Source: Hyphomicrobium sp. (lineage in GTDB: Bacteria; Pseudomonadota; Alphaproteobacteria; Rhizobiales; Hyphomicrobiaceae). Taken from it: a DNA stretch of 64,000 nucleotides. The notes under the pieces are model-generated. The model was not told the origin of the DNA, did no database searches, and saw only the letters and a program-made list of their open reading frames with translations. Within the stretch, counting starts at the first letter, position 1. Each line of letters opens with the position of its first letter. Below are positions 28,820-38,277 of this stretch, piece after piece. The translations under genes and the position numbers were made by a program. The DNA is taken from the NCBI GenBank assembly GCA_021732485.1, contig JAKFUV010000003.1:186001-250000 (forward strand), given 5' to 3'.

Positions 28820-28985
28820 CTACGCAACGAAATTACCACCGCGCGTTGCCGTCCGTAAACCGAGTTTGGTCAGTTGGTCCAGCGCTTCACGCAACGACGG
28901 TCTTGAGACGTCGAGCGTCATCTTAAAAACGCGTTGAGGCGCTCTTTTCTGCCCCAGCACAATATGCCGTCGAGGATCATCGTTT
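28820..28985 (-). pseudogene. GntR-family regulator relic (FadR/LldR-like HTH)
   Basis: The minus strand encodes DVSRPSLREALDQLTKLGLR, then TATRGGNFVA and a stop at 28820. This is the recognition helix and wing of a GntR-family regulator. Immediately upstream, ILDGILCWGRKERLN reads in another frame, so a frameshift separates helix 1 from the rest. The sensor domain is missing. It sits divergently beside the broken lactate permease, where the GntR regulator LldR is found in many bacteria. I infer that it is the dead local regulator. Confidence 0.6.
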
Positions 28986-29222
28986 CGGTATGAAGCCCGA
29001 CGAGGTCAGAATTTTTTTGTTCGAATGGCCGGCATGGCGCAGCCGTCCCCGCTCCAATCGAAGTGTCGGCGGACCGGCGTAATGAGAATAAATTACGAGC
29101 GACGAGGATGAACCGGGTAACGGCGCGACCGATTTTGACCAGACCCGAGAGTTGGTATAATTATTTGACCAGAAAAAAGCGTGGAGAACGCCGGTCATAC
29201 GAGCGCGGTGAGGGAACGTCGC

Positions 29223-30872
29223 ATGTGGTCGCAAGTCTATGATCCCTTCGGCAGCATGTATGTCTCAGCTGCAGTCGCGGCGATTCCGATCTTCGTTCTG
29301 CTCGGAGCCATTGGAATTTTTGAAATCCGTGCCCACGTCGCGGCAGCGCTGGGTCTGTTGGCCGCGCTTACGGTATCGATCGCCGTTTACGAAATGCCGG
29401 TTCAAATGGCGGCGATGGCCGCTGTGTACGGTGCGGCTTTCGGTTTGCTTCCAATCGGCTGGATCATCCTGAACGTTTTATTTCTTTATCAATTGGCTCA
29501 TGAAAAGGGTGAATTCGCGGTCTTGCAGCGTTCGATCGGGGCCATCAGCAATGATCGAAGGCTTCAGTTGCTGTTTATCGCGTTTTCGCTTGGAGCTTTC
29601 TTCGAAGGCGCGGCTGGGTTTGGAACTCCCGTCGCAGTGACTGCGGCCATGCTCATCGGCTTGGGCTTCTCCCCGCTTTCGGCATCGGGTCTGTCCCTCA
29701 TTGCCAATACCGCGCCAGTTGCCTTCGGCGCATTGTGAACGCCGATTATAGCGCTCGCTGCCGTGACTGGGCTCGACCTTCATGAATTGAGTGCGATGGT
29801 TGGACGGCAGTTGACGCCGTTCTCGATCCTGGTGCCGTTTTGGCTGATTTGGGCGTTTGTCGGTTTCAGAAAGATGCTCGAAGTCTGGCCACCGATCTTG
29901 GTTGCCGGGGTCGCATTTGCCGTGCCGCAGTACGCGATTTCCAATTTTCACGGACCGTGGCTGGTCAACGTTGTTGCCGCGATTTCTTCGATGGCAAGTC
30001 TCGCGCTATTCTTAAAAGTTTGGCGCCCTGCCGTCCCGATGACCGATATGCCGGCTGCGCTCAACGCGACGGGCGTCTCTGAGCCTGTGCGGCAGCTGAT
30101 GAGCGATAGTGTGGCTGCGGTGCGGCGCGCTTGGACGCCCTGGATCATCCTCGCCGTGTTCGTTTTTATCTGGGGCGTACCGCAGGTTCGCGCCGCGCTC
30201 GATGGCATTTGGGTCGAAAAAATGCCGGTCGCTGGCCTTCACGAATTGGTCCAAAAAGTCCCGCCCGTCGTTGCAGCGCCACATGCCGAAAGCGCGGTCT
30301 ACAATCTCAATCTGCTGTCAGCGACCGGTACCGGGATCTTGATTGCAGCGATAATTTCCGGCGTATATCTCGGCTACAGTGCTTCCGGCTTGGCGCACAT
30401 GTACGGCCGAACTTTGTACCTCGTGCGCTACTCGCTGATGACAATATCCTGTATGATGGCGATCGGCTTTGTAACCCGATATGCTGGCACCGACGCAACC
30501 ATGGGTCTAGCGCTTGCACAAACCGGATGGGCGTACCCTTTTTTTGGCACGCTGATTGGTTGGCTTGGCGTGGCCCTGACGGGTTCGGACACGTCGTCCA
30601 ATGTGTTGTTTGGAGGACTGCAGCGCGTGACGGCTGAGCAACTGGGCCTCAATCCGGTATTGATGGCGGCTGCGAATAGCTCGGGCGGCGTCATGGGCAA
30701 GATGATCGATGCGCAATCGATCGTCGTCGCATCCACCGCAACCAAGTGGTATGGTCATGAGGGCGCTATTTTGCGCTTCGTATTTTTCCACTCCGTTGCG
30801 CTGGCCGTGCTGGTTGGATGTTTCGTTTTTGGTCAGGCGTATGTCTGGCCGTTGACCTTGCTGGCCCCATAA
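29223..30872 (+). pseudogene. lctP: L-lactate permease (LctP/LldP family) interrupted by one in-frame TGA
   Basis: A full-length lactate permease reading frame of 549 codons with a single TGA at 29736-29738. Upstream reads PVAVTAAMLIGLGFSPLSAS and APVAFGAL. Downstream continues in the same frame as TPIIALAAVTGLDLHELSAM. The family normally reads AFGALG(T/I)P here, so TGA stands for a conserved Gly (one change, GGA to TGA). All other blocks survive: FFEGAAGFGTPVAV, SDTSSNVLFGGLQ and SSGGVMGKMIDAQSIVVA. The start is ATG with GAGGGA 7 bases upstream. It would be an inner-membrane lactate/glycolate transporter; now it is either a very recent pseudogene or a sequence error. A restart at GTG/ATG just after the stop would give only the C-terminal half. 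Confidence 0.88.
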
Positions 30873-30990
30873 AAGAGTTGGCCCCATCGAAGAAATGCCA
30901 GATTATTGGCGAATTGTTCGGCCGACAGTGTGAAGTCGTCACGTCATGTTGCAGCGCTCATGAGACCTTTTGGCAAAGGAGATTTTGCAG

Positions 30991-31443
30991 ATGCCATCCA
31001 TCAACGTGAACGGAGAGAAACGCGACTACAGCGGCGATTCCGCCATGCCCTTGCTGTGGTTTTTGCGCGATGAGCTGAATCTGACGGGCACGAAGTACGG
31101 ATGCGGTGCCGGCGTTTGCGGCGCTTGCACGGTTCATGTCGATGGGGTTGCCGTGCGCTCCTGCCAGACCACCGCGGCGGAAGTGACCGGAAAATCAGTG
31201 ACGACCATTGAGGGGCTGGACGCCGGCGGCGAGCATGCGGTTCAGAAAGCCTGGCGAGAACTCAGTGTCCCGCAATGCGGATTTTGCCAAGCGGGACAAA
31301 TTATGCAGGCCGCCGCACTGCTCACGAAAAATAAGGCGCCAACGGACGACCAGATTGTCGAGGAGATGTCCGGCAATATCTGCCGGTGTGGCTGTTATCA
31401 GCGCATTCATGACGCCGTTCGTCTTGCAGCCGGAGGAGTATGA
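30991..31443 (+). CDS. (2Fe-2S) subunit of molybdenum hydroxylase (IorA-like)
   Basis: A 150-residue small subunit of a xanthine-oxidase-family enzyme. The plant-type [2Fe-2S] cluster ligands are Cys38, Cys43, Cys46 (CGAGVCGAC) and Cys58. The second cluster ligands are Cys96, Cys99, Cys131 and Cys133 (QCGFCQAG and ICRCGC). Length and order match IorA of isoquinoline 1-oxidoreductase and related aldehyde oxidoreductases. The ATG at 30991 follows GGAG; the frame opens at 30970. Its stop overlaps the large-subunit start (ATGA). Confidence 0.92.
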   Translation: MPSINVNGEKRDYSGDSAMPLLWFLRDELNLTGTKYGCGAGVCGACTVHVDGVAVRSCQTTAAEVTGKSVTTIEGLDAGGEHAVQKAWRELSVPQCGFCQAGQIMQAAALLTKNKAPTDDQIVEEMSGNICRCGCYQRIHDAVRLAAGGV

Positions 31444-33806
31444 TCATGTTGCAATACTTTGAAACAGAGGCGCGGACCGCGCGCCAAGTCGAAGTTCAAA
31501 GCTCGATCGAAAACGTCAGCCGGCGTTCTGTCCTCGGTGGCGCGCTGGCGGCATCAAGCTTCGTCGTAGCGTTACGCATTGCACCGGCGAACGCGCGCGA
31601 GGCCTTGACGCCCTATCCAACGGGCGCTGCTGGCATGCCGCATACGGTCGTTGCCGATCCCAACGTATTCATTGCGATCGCGCCGGATGGTGTGGTGACG
31701 ATCGTTACGCACCGGGCGGAAATGGGAACGGGTATTCGCACGAGTTTGCCGATGGTGATCGCCGACGAGATGGAGGCCGATTGGTCGCGCGTCCGCATCG
31801 TTCAAGCCGAGGGCGACGAGCCGAAGTACGGCAACCAGGATACCGATGGCTCGCGGAGTATGCGCCACTTCATTCAGCCGATGCGCCAGTGTGGCGCGGC
31901 GATGCGGCATATGCTTGAAAATGCCGCCGCTGTCACGTGGGGCGTCGATCCGGCGCTTTGCCGGGCAAAAAATCACCAAGTCCTGCTTCTGGATGGCGCC
32001 AAGAAACCGAGCGGAAAATCGCTCTCGTTCGGTGAACTCGCCAAAGCCGCGATGGCGCAACCCGTCCCGCCGCAAGGTAAACTTCTCTACAAAACCCCCA
32101 GTGAATTCACGTTGATCGGCAAGGACACGACCAAGATCGCCGATTTGCGGGATATCACGACAGGGAAAGCCGTCTATGGCGCCGACATTCGATTGCCGGG
32201 CATGAAATTCGCCGTTATGGCGCGGCCACCCGTGGTTGGCGGCAAAGTCAAAACGCATGATGCCGCCAAGACGCTTAAAGTGCCGGGCGTCGAAGCCGTC
32301 CACGAGCTCGAAGGCGTCCACAAAGTGCCGCGTGGCTTTAGCATTTTGGGTGGCGTCGCTGTCGTTGCGAATTCGACGTACGCGGCGATAGCCGGTCGCG
32401 ATGCGCTCGATATCGAGTGGGAAAATGGGCCGAATGCCAGCTACGAGTCGGTGGCCTTCGACAAGGAGATGACCGCCACCGCAGCTCAGCCCGGCAAGGT
32501 CATTCGCAATCAAGGCGACCCCGATGCCGCATTCGCGAAAGCGAAGCAGGTCTTTTCCGCCGACTATCACGCCCAGCACATCGTGCCGGCGGCGATGGAG
32601 CCGCTCGTCGCCGTTGCTCGTGTCGCCGATGGCAAAGCCGATATCTGGGCTCCTGTTCAGAGCCCATACGGCGCCCGCAAAGACCTTGCTGAAGCGCTCA
32701 AAATTCCGATCGAGAATGTGACTGTTCACGTCACGTTGCTTGGTGGCGGATTTGGTCGCAAATCCAAGTGGGATTTCATGGTTGAAGCTGCGTTGATTTC
32801 GCAAAAGCTCGGCGGCACGCCGGTCTTACTCCAGTGGACGCGCGAAGACGACATTCGTCACGCCTTTTATCACACCGTTTCCGTCGAGCGGATTGAAGTG
32901 GCGATTGATGAGAAGGATAAAGTGACGGGCTGGCGCCACCGCACTGTGGCACCATCCATTATCTCGACGTTCAAAGAAGATACGGGATACTCGTTCCCGA
33001 TCGAATATGGCATGGGCTTCGTCAACACGCCGTTCGACATTGCTAACGTTCGCTGCGAAAATGGCAAGGCGATGGCGCATACTCGCATCGGCTGGTATCG
33101 GGCGGTATCGACCATCCCGCACGTCTTCGCCGTGCAGTCAGCGGTTTGCGAGGTGGCAGATCAACTTGGTCGTGATCCGAAAGAGTTCCTGCTTGAACTG
33201 ATCGGATCGGACCGCAAACTTGATCCCAAAGCGCTCGGGTTTCCCGAAGATTTCTGGAACTTCGGCGATCCCTATGAGGCCTTCCCGATCGATACAGCGC
33301 GGCTGAAGAATGTCATACGCATCGCTGCCGACAAGGCCGGATGGGGTCGAAAGCTCCCCACTCGGCATGGTCTTGGCATTGCCGCGCATTGCGCTTGGTC
33401 GAGTTATGTCGCGACAGTGGTGCACGTCGAAGTCGGCAGTGATGGAAAAATCAGCGTGCCCGAAGTAACGACGGCGATCGATTGCGGCCTTTATGTCAAT
33501 CCTGAACGCATCAGGTCGCAGATGGAGGGTGCTGCCGTGATGGGTATGTCGAATACCGTCTATAGCGGCATCACGTTCAAGGACGGTGCAGTTGAGCAAT
33601 CGAACTATACGGATTTCACGGTCGCTCGAATGTCCAACTATCCAAAGAAAGTCACGACCCACATCGTCGATGCCCCGCCCGGAACGCACGCTGGCGGTGT
33701 CGGGGAACCAGCGGTCGCGCCGTTCTCAGGCGCACTCTGCAATGCCATTTATGCCGCCACCAAAAAGCGGTTACGCAGTTTGCCGACCGGCGATATCGTG
33801 ACGTAG
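31440..33806 (+). CDS. Molybdopterin-binding subunit of xanthine-oxidase-family enzyme (IorB-like), Tat-exported
   Basis: A 788-residue large subunit. The N terminus carries a twin-arginine signal, SRRSVLGGALAASS with Arg28-Arg29, ending near ANAREA, so the enzyme is probably periplasmic. Moco-binding blocks include LLGGGFGRKSKWDFMVEAAL, and the catalytic glutamate lies in GGVGEPAVAPF near the C terminus. No FAD subunit is present. This is typical of the two-subunit IorAB type, which passes electrons to a cytochrome. The substrate (aldehyde, N-heterocycle or other) cannot be fixed. It is translationally coupled to the Fe-S subunit by ATGA overlap. Confidence 0.9.
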   Translation: MIMLQYFETEARTARQVEVQSSIENVSRRSVLGGALAASSFVVALRIAPANAREALTPYPTGAAGMPHTVVADPNVFIAIAPDGVVTIVTHRAEMGTGIRTSLPMVIADEMEADWSRVRIVQAEGDEPKYGNQDTDGSRSMRHFIQPMRQCGAAMRHMLENAAAVTWGVDPALCRAKNHQVLLLDGAKKPSGKSLSFGELAKAAMAQPVPPQGKLLYKTPSEFTLIGKDTTKIADLRDITTGKAVYGADIRLPGMKFAVMARPPVVGGKVKTHDAAKTLKVPGVEAVHELEGVHKVPRGFSILGGVAVVANSTYAAIAGRDALDIEWENGPNASYESVAFDKEMTATAAQPGKVIRNQGDPDAAFAKAKQVFSADYHAQHIVPAAMEPLVAVARVADGKADIWAPVQSPYGARKDLAEALKIPIENVTVHVTLLGGGFGRKSKWDFMVEAALISQKLGGTPVLLQWTREDDIRHAFYHTVSVERIEVAIDEKDKVTGWRHRTVAPSIISTFKEDTGYSFPIEYGMGFVNTPFDIANVRCENGKAMAHTRIGWYRAVSTIPHVFAVQSAVCEVADQLGRDPKEFLLELIGSDRKLDPKALGFPEDFWNFGDPYEAFPIDTARLKNVIRIAADKAGWGRKLPTRHGLGIAAHCAWSSYVATVVHVEVGSDGKISVPEVTTAIDCGLYVNPERIRSQMEGAAVMGMSNTVYSGITFKDGAVEQSNYTDFTVARMSNYPKKVTTHIVDAPPGTHAGGVGEPAVAPFSGALCNAIYAATKKRLRSLPTGDIVT

Positions 33807-33816
33807 GTCTGAAATC

Positions 33817-33856
33817 GGCCTCGGCGGTTAGGTCACGAGAGTGCTCCGCCGAGGCC
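33817..33856. terminator. Strong hairpin after the molybdenum hydroxylase operon
   Basis: Perfect 11-bp inverted repeat GGCCTCGGCGG / CCGCCGAGGCC with an 18-nt loop, 10 bases after the large-subunit stop. There is no T-run after it, so it may be a terminator aided by other factors or an mRNA 3' stabiliser. Confidence 0.45.
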
Positions 33857-34034
33857 TGAAGCAATGTGACATCAAAGGCGCGTGCCGGCATCGCAAGGCG
33901 TTCTTGCACCCGGCCATCGTCGCTTTGCTGACACCGGCCAAGCTTGCCGGCCCACGGTCGAAGTGCGACGTCGACGCGACACGCCGGAGAGCGATTGAAC
34001 TCGAGCATGAATTATAAGTGACGATCACACAGCC

Positions 34035-35135
34035 ATGAAGACCGTCGTGCTTGTCGGCGGCGGTCACGCTCACCTATCAGTGCTCCGCCAATTTTCGCGA
34101 CACCGCGCGAAGCTTGCCCGCCATAGGGTGATTTTCATCACGCCTTCCACGAGACAGTTCTATTCCGGCATGCTGCCGTCTTGCATGGCTGGCCATTATG
34201 ATGTCAGCGATTGCCAGATCGCGCTCGAGCCACTGGCGGCAGCGGCCGGAGCAGAGCTCGTTCTTGCATCAGTCGCCGCGCTCAACGTTCATGAAAAGCG
34301 GCTCGTTTTGGACACGGAAGAAACGATCTCCTACGATGTCGTATCTTTGAATATCGGCAGCGAAACGGACGTTGCGGGGCTCGAAATGTCTGGTGACAAG
34401 CTCTTTGCAGTTAAACCGCTGGCGACATTTTTTCAATTGTGGTTGCGCGTGCTGGCAGAGGCAGAATTAAAACCGACCTATCGCCTCGTCGTCATCGGCG
34501 GTGGCGTCGCGGCTGTTGAGCTTGCACTGGCCGCGCGCCATGCGCTGTCATCGATCACACGCGTAGAGGTCGAACTGATCATCCCTGAACGCGGCATGCT
34601 GTCGTTGGCCAACGCGTCGCTACGAGACCGAGTGCGCGCCTATCTCGATCGTGCAGGCGTCGCGATGCGGCAGGGACCAGGCGTTGCTACGTCGGCGGGT
34701 CTCGGCATTGCAGACGGACAGATCATCATCGCAGATCGTTTTATCGCTGCAACAGGCGCTCGAGCGCCGAAGTGGGTGTCCAAATCCGGATTGGAGTTTG
34801 ATGCTGCTGGATTCATCGCTGTCGATGATCACCACCGCAGCCGATCTCACGCGACGGTGTATGCGGCCGGCGACATTTGCTCGCGTCGCGACGTGGCGAT
34901 GCAGCGATCCGGCGTTCATGCTGTGTACGCGGGGCCGGTGGTTGGCGCGAATTTGCTTGCGGAGCTCGGCATTGGCTTGCCAATCGCCTATGCGCCAAAG
35001 CGCCATCCTCTTTACATTTTGGCCTGCGGTCCGCGTTATGCGATCGCAGCCTGGGGCGCGTGGTCGGTGGAAGGTCGCTGGGTCTGGTTCTGGAAGGACT
35101 GGATCGACCGCAGTTTCATTCGACGTTTTTCGTGA
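34035..35135 (+). CDS. FAD/NAD(P) disulfide-oxidoreductase-like protein (SelD N-terminal type)
   Basis: A 366-residue two-dinucleotide-binding-domain flavoprotein. The FAD motif VVLVGGGHAHLSVLRQF is at residues 4-20, the NAD(P) motif VVIGGGVAAVELALAARH near 155, and the second FAD motif ATVYAAGDICSR near 275. GGGHAHL plus TPSTRQFYSGMLPSCMAGHY is typical of the domain fused to SelD in some bacteria; here it is stand-alone and no selD is seen. It resembles NDH-2-like enzymes but lacks a clear C-terminal membrane helix. Physiological role unknown. Confidence 0.85.
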   Translation: MKTVVLVGGGHAHLSVLRQFSRHRAKLARHRVIFITPSTRQFYSGMLPSCMAGHYDVSDCQIALEPLAAAAGAELVLASVAALNVHEKRLVLDTEETISYDVVSLNIGSETDVAGLEMSGDKLFAVKPLATFFQLWLRVLAEAELKPTYRLVVIGGGVAAVELALAARHALSSITRVEVELIIPERGMLSLANASLRDRVRAYLDRAGVAMRQGPGVATSAGLGIADGQIIIADRFIAATGARAPKWVSKSGLEFDAAGFIAVDDHHRSRSHATVYAAGDICSRRDVAMQRSGVHAVYAGPVVGANLLAELGIGLPIAYAPKRHPLYILACGPRYAIAAWGAWSVEGRWVWFWKDWIDRSFIRRFS

Positions 35136-35342
35136 GTGTAAAGTGCGGCGAGCCGACATGGTCCGCATCCCGTTGACTTGCACTCCAACACTCGCTTCCG
35201 CGCCATCAGCAGCCTGTCGAGCCACCTGATCCTGGTTTTGCCGCCACCAGTTTTTGTCACACTTTCAACGCCGTCGATTGGCTTGAAAGCACGGTCAAAT
35301 CCAGCTACGAGACCAAGCTTCAAGGGCGTTGAAACGCTCCGT

Positions 35343-35417
35343 TGGGATGTAGCCAAGTGGTAAGGCAGCGGATTTTGATTCCGCCATTCGGAGGTTCGAA
35401 CCCTCCCATCCCAGCCA
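35343..35417 (+). tRNA. tRNA-Gln (anticodon TTG), CCA encoded
   Basis: A cloverleaf can be drawn by eye. Acceptor TGGGATG pairs with CATCCCA. The D arm lies in GCCAAGTGGTAAGGC. The anticodon stem is GCGGA/TCCGC with loop TTTTGAT, anticodon TTG. The T arm is GGAGG TTCGAAC CCTCC. The discriminator is G and CCA is encoded at 35415-35417. Confidence 0.96.
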
Positions 35418-35441
35418 ACACCTAAGTCATTGATCTTAAAT

Positions 35442-35459
35442 AAGAAAACACGTTTTCTT
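35442..35459. terminator. A+T-rich inverted repeat after tRNA-Gln
   Basis: AAGAAAAC and GTTTTCTT are inverted around two bases, 25 bases after the tRNA. It is weak as a terminator because the stem is AT-rich; it could help tRNA 3' end formation. Confidence 0.3.
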
Positions 35460-35561
35460 GGGGTGCTGATCTGGCCGTGTTTTCGGCCGGTTAGCGCACT
35501 GCGGACGTGACCGAGCCGCAGCGAGAGACGGTTGTTTGCGGGATATGCCGCTGCCAACGCG

Positions 35562-35684
35562 CGGTTATCTCTCAGGGCCCTTTTCGTGCTGCGGGATCAC
35601 GGTGAGAGCTCGCAAATCTGTGGGCCGATTTTTCAAATCTGAAAGCGCGTCCCTCGCTCGCACGGCGCGAGGCGAGAGATAACC
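35562..35684. repeat. Inverted repeat pair downstream of recombinase gene
   Basis: GGTTATCTCTC near 35563-35573 and its inverse GAGAGATAACC at 35674-35684 flank about 100 bases just after the recombinase stop. Possible recombinase-related or regulatory site; function unknown. Confidence 0.4.
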
Positions 35685-35697
35685 CGCATCGATGACG

Positions 35698-37440
35698 CTA
35701 TAGAAAGCCGAGGTGACGTCTCTGAAGGGACCACTCGCGTGGCAAGGTGTGCGTCTTCGTGATAAAATTTCTCGCTGTCAGTGTAGGTGGATGGCGACCG
35801 TCGAGAACGGCCGCAACGATGTCCGGCGCGAGCAGGCTGATCCGCAATAGTGATGTGATGTAGTTTGCATTGATTTTGATCCGCCGCGCGGACGCTTCGA
35901 TGCTTTCGCCTGCCCCGTTAAAAATCTTTTCGCGGACATCGAACGCTTTCACGAACAAATTTATCAGCGTGGTATTCGGTGATGGCGCGGTCGCGTCGCG
36001 GATCACCAATCTCATGCCTTGGCCTGCGCGCTTCAGCACAGCGTCTACTTTAAGGACGAAGCCGTCCTGGACTGGTTCGCCGTCAGCGCATCTCTTGGTC
36101 GCCGGCTGGTCAGGTCGCATCAACAAATCGAATACTTGGGATCGGTTGATCTCGATATCGACGTGCTCGAGTTGAATGACGACGCGATGCACAATCCTGC
36201 GGACAATCGTTCGTCGCAACGCTGCTGGTTGTTCGTCCCAATCACGGGCGAGATCCGCTGCTCGGCTCAGGAGTTGCCGCTTATCCACATTTCGAAAGTC
36301 GGTTCCAGAAACGGCATCTAGTATCTGCTGACCCGACGCAAAGAAATCCTTGATGCTTTTCTGGACCAGCATTTCGATATCGCTTGCCGGGACTCGTCGG
36401 CCGCGCGGCGCGGCGGATCTTGGTCCCGTGATCAGTGTGTTGGACACGTAATACCGGTAGCGCTTGCCCGTTTTGACGGCATGGCTCGGTGTTAGTCGAC
36501 AGCCGTCTCCATCAAACAGGAGGCCCGTCAGCAGGCTAGGCTCTTGAACTCCGACGGCCGCCTCACGGTCATGCGTGTTATCCTCAAGCCGCTTCGTAAC
36601 CGCATCCCAAAGAGGCCGATCGATGATAGGCGGATGTTCGCCAGGGTATGCCGTTTCCTTGTGGATGATCTCGCCGATGTAGATCCGGTTCTTGAGCATA
36701 TGATAGAGCGCCCCGCGAGCAAACGGCTTCCCGCCAGTTGTCTGGCCGTGCTTGTCGATCCGCCGTTTGGAGACGATGCCCTGCTGGCTGAGGTCGTTCC
36801 TCAAAGCGGACACGGCACCGAGTTCGAGGTAACGCCGAAAGATGTGCCTGACGGTTTCTGCCTCGTGCGGCGTGATCACGAGTTTTCGGTCGCGCACATC
36901 ATATCCCAGCGGCGGATACCCGCCCATCCACATACCCTTTTTCTTGGACGCCGCGATCTTGTCGCGAATGCGTTCACCAGCGATTTCGCGCTCGAACTGC
37001 GCGAAGGAGAGAAGCACGTTCAGCGTCAAACGCCCCATGGAAGAGGTTGTGTTGAACTGCTGCGTTACGGAGACAAACGAGACGGACGACGCGTCGAATA
37101 TCTCGACGATCTTGGCGAAGTCTGCCAGGGACCTAGTGAGCCGATCGACTTTGTAGACAACGACGCAATCGACTTTGCCATCACGGACATCATTGAAAAG
37201 ACGTTGCACGGAAGGCCGTTCGAGAGTCGCTCCAGAAATGCCGCCGTCGTCATACATCTCAGGCAGTGCGATCCACCCGGCGTGGCGCTGGCTTAAGATA
37301 TATGCCTCACACGCCTCTCGCTGGGCATCGAGTGAGTTGAAATCCTGCTCCAGGCCCTCTTCAGATGATTTGCGCGTGTAGATCGCGCAGCGCAGGCGCT
37401 GCAATTTCGTTGCGACCGAGGCATTAGTCATTTCTGCCAT
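35698..37440 (-). CDS. Large serine recombinase
   Basis: A 580-residue serine recombinase. The N-terminal resolvase domain has YTRKSSEEGLEQDFNSLDAQ with the candidate nucleophile Ser25, YKVDRLTRSLADFAKIVEIF and FAQFEREIAGERIRDKIAAS. A recombinase domain (GYPPLGYDVRDRKLVITPHE onward) and a zinc-ribbon-like and C-terminal region follow, ending with an HTH-like stretch around 500-540. It overlaps the DUF2924 gene by 17 bases. Recombinase-DUF2924-DUF3489 is a recurrent alphaproteobacterial trio. No attachment sites or duplicated element ends are visible, so mobility is not demonstrated. Confidence 0.9.
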   Translation of the reverse strand: MAEMTNASVATKLQRLRCAIYTRKSSEEGLEQDFNSLDAQREACEAYILSQRHAGWIALPEMYDDGGISGATLERPSVQRLFNDVRDGKVDCVVVYKVDRLTRSLADFAKIVEIFDASSVSFVSVTQQFNTTSSMGRLTLNVLLSFAQFEREIAGERIRDKIAASKKKGMWMGGYPPLGYDVRDRKLVITPHEAETVRHIFRRYLELGAVSALRNDLSQQGIVSKRRIDKHGQTTGGKPFARGALYHMLKNRIYIGEIIHKETAYPGEHPPIIDRPLWDAVTKRLEDNTHDREAAVGVQEPSLLTGLLFDGDGCRLTPSHAVKTGKRYRYYVSNTLITGPRSAAPRGRRVPASDIEMLVQKSIKDFFASGQQILDAVSGTDFRNVDKRQLLSRAADLARDWDEQPAALRRTIVRRIVHRVVIQLEHVDIEINRSQVFDLLMRPDQPATKRCADGEPVQDGFVLKVDAVLKRAGQGMRLVIRDATAPSPNTTLINLFVKAFDVREKIFNGAGESIEASARRIKINANYITSLLRISLLAPDIVAAVLDGRHPPTLTARNFITKTHTLPREWSLQRRHLGFL

Positions 37441-37909
37441 CCCGCAATCGGGCCACCGGAGATTGAGTTCGCATTCTCAACCCGAAGAACCGCGGGCCGG
37501 ACCAATGTGCCCCAGTGATGGCGTTAGCGATCTTGCTCAGAGAAGCGAAGGTCTGCCCACGCCATTCGAAGCCGCCCGCCACGACTTGAACCTCATGGGT
37601 TGTTCCGTTCCACTCGCGCAGGAGCGTTGTTCCGGGCTTGAAAGCAGCCTGCCGTTCAAGCTTTTTGCCGGCACCGGAGGCGCTTTGATCAGACAAAATT
37701 CTGAGCCGCCGAAGGGTCGGCTTTGAAATCCCGCCATGAACGGCTTCCTGGACCTTGTAAGCTATGCCTCGGATGAGGAGATCGCGACTGAGCCTGTGCG
37801 GCGGCGGCTTTCGATAAAGCCGCCGCCATTCTGTTCGCAGTTCGGGCAATTCCAGTCGCTCAATCGCCGTTAACTTGGTCTCGAGATCGGTGTGCACCGA
37901 AGCAGTCAT
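37424..37909 (-). CDS. DUF2924 family protein
   Basis: A 161-residue protein of the DUF2924 family, identified by ELRTEWRRLYRKPPPHRLSR near residue 24, LIRGIAYKVQEAVHGG and a C-terminal basic Sm-like stretch (PGTTLLREWNGTTHEVQVV, FASLSKIANAITGAHWSGPR). Function is unknown; members accompany serine recombinases and may be DNA-binding accessory factors. It lies between the DUF3489 gene and the recombinase, overlapping the latter. Confidence 0.87.
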   Translation of the reverse strand: MTASVHTDLETKLTAIERLELPELRTEWRRLYRKPPPHRLSRDLLIRGIAYKVQEAVHGGISKPTLRRLRILSDQSASGAGKKLERQAAFKPGTTLLREWNGTTHEVQVVAGGFEWRGQTFASLSKIANAITGAHWSGPRFFGLRMRTQSPVARLRDGRND

Positions 37910-37911
37910 GG

Positions 37912-38277
37912 TCAGCGACCCCAGCTGGTACCGATCCGGTAGCGGCGGAGCTCTCCATCGACCTTCGATGATGTCAGTTTGTTTCCGAGCTTCTTTTTGA
38001 CGGTCCCGGCAAGAAAGCCACGCACGCTATGCTGCTGCCAATCGGTCACCTTCATTATCTCTGGGATCGTTGCGCCTTCGCGTCGACTGAGCAGCGACCG
38101 AATGTGGTCATGTTTTGTGACGTTGGCTGCGTGCGGCTTGCTCTCCGTCGCCGCTTGCAATGTCGTTGAAGGTTTCGAGGGATGTTTTTCGTTGGGCTTC
38201 GATTTACCAGTCTTAACCGAAAGCGACGGGGTGGTTTTTTTGGCTTTGGTTGCGATACGTGCTTGAACTACGGTCAT
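37912..38277 (-). CDS. DUF3489 family protein
   Basis: A protein of about 121 residues. A basic low-complexity N-terminal half (KKTTPSLSVKTGKSK) leads into the DUF3489 winged-helix-like domain: SLLSRREGATIPEIMKVTDW then QQHSVRGFLAGTVKKKLGNK. I use the ATG at 38277 (GGAG 7 bases before); the frame extends to 38382. First gene of the recombinase trio, with a 2-base gap to DUF2924. Probably DNA-binding; role unknown. Confidence 0.85.
   Translation of the reverse strand: MTVVQARIATKAKKTTPSLSVKTGKSKPNEKHPSKPSTTLQAATESKPHAANVTKHDHIRSLLSRREGATIPEIMKVTDWQQHSVRGFLAGTVKKKLGNKLTSSKVDGELRRYRIGTSWGR

Noticed and set aside
29736..29738. Selenocysteine TGA in the lactate permease
   Set aside because: The position is a conserved Gly in LctP, not Cys; permeases of this family are not selenoproteins and no SECIS-like hairpin was evident.
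33817..33856. Calling the GC-rich hairpin a classical intrinsic terminator
   Set aside because: The stem is perfect but no U-tract follows and the loop is 18 nt; listed only with low confidence.
35343..35417. tRNA-Gln as attachment site of the recombinase island
   Set aside because: No copy of the tRNA 3' end is seen elsewhere in the window, and large serine recombinases seldom use tRNA genes.
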